DNA of 18,261 nt, taken from positions 1 to 18,261 of the forward strand of contig JAWXCH010000422.1 of assembly GCA_034440595.1 (NCBI GenBank), read 5' to 3'. The position numbers and the translations under genes were made by a program. Below the pieces are notes generated by a model, which saw only the letters and a program-made list of their open reading frames with translations, was not told the DNA's origin and made no database searches. Shown one piece after another: positions 16,623 to 18,261 of the stretch. The stretch comes from JAWXCH01 sp034440595. GTDB taxonomy: Bacteria; Planctomycetota; Planctomycetia; Pirellulales; JALHPA01. The number at the start of each line of letters is the position of its first letter. Position 1 is the first letter of the stretch.

Positions 16623-17171
16623 GGTTAAAGAGCTTCTGTCAGCACACCTGGAGGATGACCGGCTTGGACAAATAAACCCTTGCTCGGTGACTGCAACTTC
16701 CTGTTCGTCGACCCTTCATTGGGTAGTCCAAGCCCGGCTCGCTCATCATCTTGACGACGCGGTGGCCTAAGCTGGAGGATATACCAGTCTAAATTTTCGC
16801 GAGAATTCGGTCATCCCCTAAACTTTAATCGTCGCTGCTAGCACGCCGGTTAACACAATCGACTCAAAACTCGATCGAATTCACCTAAGCTGCCAACTGG
16901 TTGTGATTTAAGTATCATCTCGCCGCGGATCCCATTGGGACTCTAGGGGATCTGCGAAAGGATGATGGGGTGGGAATTTCTCGAAAAACTGTCGGAATAT
17001 CTCCGGCTTTTTGCTCGGACACTGTCCCTTACCGTCAATGGAGCCATCTGTGACACAACCACTGTGACACCTCTGTACTCCCTAGCGCAGGCCAGACTGC
17101 AATGTTACTTTCATTTGCAACCGACCAGACGCCACCAGAAACAACTTATGAACGACATTTCAATTCAATGC
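16623..17171. other. Intergenic region upstream of the RND gene
   Basis: In this 549-base gap I see no convincing gene; an 86-codon frame at 16962-17222 has no motif and runs antisense into the zinc-ribbon gene. The gap contains a long-range inverted repeat (16659-16737), a 9-bp direct repeat CTGGAGGAT at 16648-16656 and 16772-16780, and a direct repeat CTGTGACAC at 17048-17056 and 17062-17070, 14 bases apart. Confidence 0.5.
16659..16737 (-). repeat. Long-range inverted repeat in the RND gene leader
   Basis: CCGGCTTGGAC (16659-16669) pairs with GTCCAAGCCCGG (16726-16737) with a single bulged base, closing a loop of 56 bases. It lies 37 bases upstream of the RND start codon, in what may be its 5' leader. 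It could be a structured untranslated region or a binding site. Confidence 0.4.
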
Positions 17172-17309
17172 TCAGCTAACCTTGAATTTCTGCACCGAAC
17201 TGCAACGTTTGCAACGTGTTAACTGATTATTCAAAGCGCAGCCGCACTTGGTGCAGCGGCGGGTTTTGACCTGAAGGGCGCGACGGGTCTTAGGGCGGGT
17301 ACGGACCAT
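17172..17309 (-). CDS. Small, highly basic zinc-ribbon protein (45 aa)
   Basis: ATG at 17309, TGA at 17172-17174. A strong GAGGAG (17325-17320 on this strand) lies ten bases before the start. The 45-residue product has 14 Lys/Arg and a CxxC pair at 19-22 (CTKC) matched by CxxC at 33-36 (CKRC), with an extra Cys24. This is the size and spacing of a minimal zinc ribbon or knuckle. The basic N-terminus (MVRTRPKTRR) suggests nucleic acid or ribosome contact (inference). I recognise no named family. It stands alone, divergent from the DUF502-like gene and in the same direction as the RND gene 549 bases further on. Confidence 0.78.
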   Translation of the reverse strand: MVRTRPKTRRALQVKTRRCTKCGCALNNQLTRCKRCSSVQKFKVS

Positions 17310-17716
17310 GGACAACAAACTCCTCAAAACGGAAACCAAAACAGGGGGAAATCAGTGAATCTCCCAGTTTCGTTCGGTGATGTGCTTAGGTCAATAGGTG
17401 AAATTGGCACGTTTTGCCGCCGCAAGTCCAATACATGCCTAGTTTTTGGGGGAGTTTGACGATCAGAGAACGCTGGCCAGGGACTTCGCGGCAATTCTCT
17501 CAAAGGTTTCCTAGAACAATCTCGTTGCAGCACCTAAACTCTCTATAGCAGCGGTAACGTCACAAGAGTAGGTAACCGGACGCTAGCGCGTTTCGGCTGA
17601 TCGTGTATCTGGGCTTTCGACCCTATCAGCCACTGGGCGCTAGCCCGTGGTTCTTACGGTAGCCGGATACATGGGCTGCCACTGCCGCCTGCTTGAACTA
17701 GCCGTAAGTATTGTCC
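17310..17716. other. Divergent intergenic region with hairpin array
   Basis: These 407 bases separate the zinc-ribbon gene (leftward) and the DUF502-like gene (rightward). A 69-codon leftward frame at 17324-17533 has no ribosome site or motif and is not called. The right half is filled by a chain of hairpins, listed separately. Confidence 0.5.
17580..17708. repeat. Chain of short hairpins upstream of the DUF502-like gene
   Basis: (a) 17580-17591: ACGC-TAGC-GCGT. (b) 17595-17631: GGCTGAT/ATCAGCC enclosing a GGG-CTTTCGA-CCC stem. (c) 17630-17650: CCAC/GTGG and GGGC/GCCC around GCTA, with one bulged T. (d) 17653-17659 CTTACGG with 17702-17708 CCGTAAG. Elements a and c share a GCTAGC-like core. 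The last arm ends nine bases before the start codon, so the chain may form the 5' leader of that gene or be an intergenic repeat cluster like the one at 10479-10622. Confidence 0.55.
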
Positions 17717-18261
17717 ATGCCGCTAATACTAGAAACCGTCGACTCACCCGACGCCGAGCCAGCCGCTCAGGCGGTGCGGCCGTTTCGTGCGGCGGTGCTA
17801 AGTGGGCTGGGTGGCCTGTTGGCCCCGCTGCTGACGGTGGTTATTCTGCTCTGGGTCTGGCAAACACTGAAGTACTACGTTCTGGCTCCGGTAACCGAGG
17901 TCACGCGTGATGTCGTCGCCGCGCAGTTGGCCGATATCCGCGATGACGTGCCGGCGAATGCCACCGTCGATCCACATGACCCAGACATTTTCACGATTGA
18001 TGGCGTGGAGTATCAGCGGCTGATTTCCGGCAAGCTGATTCCGTACGAGGTGTACACAACGGCCTCGGCATCGTTTCCCGAAGGTGGCACATCCAAGGGG
18101 GCGATCGAACTGTACCGGCGCTGGGTCGAACTGGAATACTTGCGATCCTGGATTGTGATCCCGGTCTTCTTGCTGCTGTTTTTTGTTTTGATGTACATGG
18201 TCGGGACATTCTTTGCCGCCGGAGTCGGGCGGTTTTTTTGGTCATTGATGGAAGCCACCAT
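17717..18261 (+). CDS. DUF502-like membrane protein (partial, runs off right edge)
   Basis: The frame is open from ATG 17717 to the window end, 181 codons. A stop lies four codons upstream, so the start is tightly bounded (the only alternative is a TTG at 17711). A first membrane helix at about residues 27-50 (GLGGLLAPLLTVVILLWVW) is followed by about 90 soluble residues. A second helix at about 145-166 leads into GTFFAAGVGRFFWSLMEATI, which resembles the DUF502 pattern of a Gly/Arg turn and a Glu after the second helix. The soluble stretch between the helices is longer than I expect for the family, so a related family is possible. Probably an inner-membrane protein of unknown function. No ribosome site is visible. 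Confidence 0.65.
   Translation, partial: MPLILETVDSPDAEPAAQAVRPFRAAVLSGLGGLLAPLLTVVILLWVWQTLKYYVLAPVTEVTRDVVAAQLADIRDDVPANATVDPHDPDIFTIDGVEYQRLISGKLIPYEVYTTASASFPEGGTSKGAIELYRRWVELEYLRSWIVIPVFLLLFFVLMYMVGTFFAAGVGRFFWSLMEAT

Noticed and set aside
16962..17222. 86-codon plus-strand frame
   Set aside because: No motif, and it overlaps the antisense 45-residue zinc-ribbon gene, which has the better ribosome site and Cys spacing.
17324..17533. 69-codon minus-strand frame
   Set aside because: No ribosome site, low-information Pro/Arg-rich translation, and it covers the expected promoter of the zinc-ribbon gene.
1..18261. tRNA, rRNA, CRISPR array or insertion sequence
   Set aside because: I looked through the intergenic regions for cloverleaf arms, regularly spaced direct repeats and transposase-like frames with terminal repeats and saw none. 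A tRNAscan or CRISPR search would settle this.

Overview
The window reads as a chromosomal segment of a Planctomycetota bacterium, most likely a Pirellulales-type lineage (inference). The supporting signs are a mid-50s % GC composition, weak or absent Shine-Dalgarno sites on many genes, a planctomycete-style leucine-rich-repeat protein, an acidic zinc-ribbon protein, a large MMPL/RND exporter, a DUF502-like membrane protein, and intergenic DNA full of short perfect hairpins. I found no tRNA, rRNA, CRISPR array, integrase or transposase.

Layout. (1) 1-1145 (-): the N-terminal part of an acidic protein with a zinc ribbon, running off the left edge. (2) 1146-1834: a divergent intergenic region. 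(3) 1835-7676 (+): a tight six-gene operon. It encodes a Gfo/Idh/MocA dehydrogenase, a class V PLP enzyme, a TIM-barrel amidohydrolase, a sodium:solute symporter, a 56-residue single-span membrane protein, and an M20 metallo-hydrolase. Five of the six genes overlap a neighbour, two junctions being 4-base ATGA overlaps. (4) 7972-9396 (-): a small Cys-pair protein and an AT-richer LRR protein. (5) 9459-10367 (-): a tandem universal stress protein. (6) 10836-12605 (-): the acetolactate synthase large subunit. (7) 12979-13467 (+): a DoxX-family membrane protein. (8) 13695-16622 (-): an RND/MMPL exporter. (9) 17172-17309 (-): a 45-residue, very basic zinc-ribbon protein. (10) 17717 to the right edge (+): the start of a DUF502-like membrane protein.

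The six-gene operon is the best candidate for a coherent, poorly described system. Its parts fit import of a small, probably acylated nitrogenous organic substrate by the symporter with its small partner, followed by deacylation or hydrolysis (M20, amidohydrolase) and redox/PLP chemistry. The substrate cannot be read from sequence. The other genes look like independent housekeeping or accessory units.

Between the genes there are two dense arrays of short perfect hairpins (10479-10684 and 17580-17708). One 24-bp element occurs in two distant intergenic regions, and a hairpin matching the dRS3-type ATTCCC-N8-GGGAAT pattern sits behind the DoxX gene.
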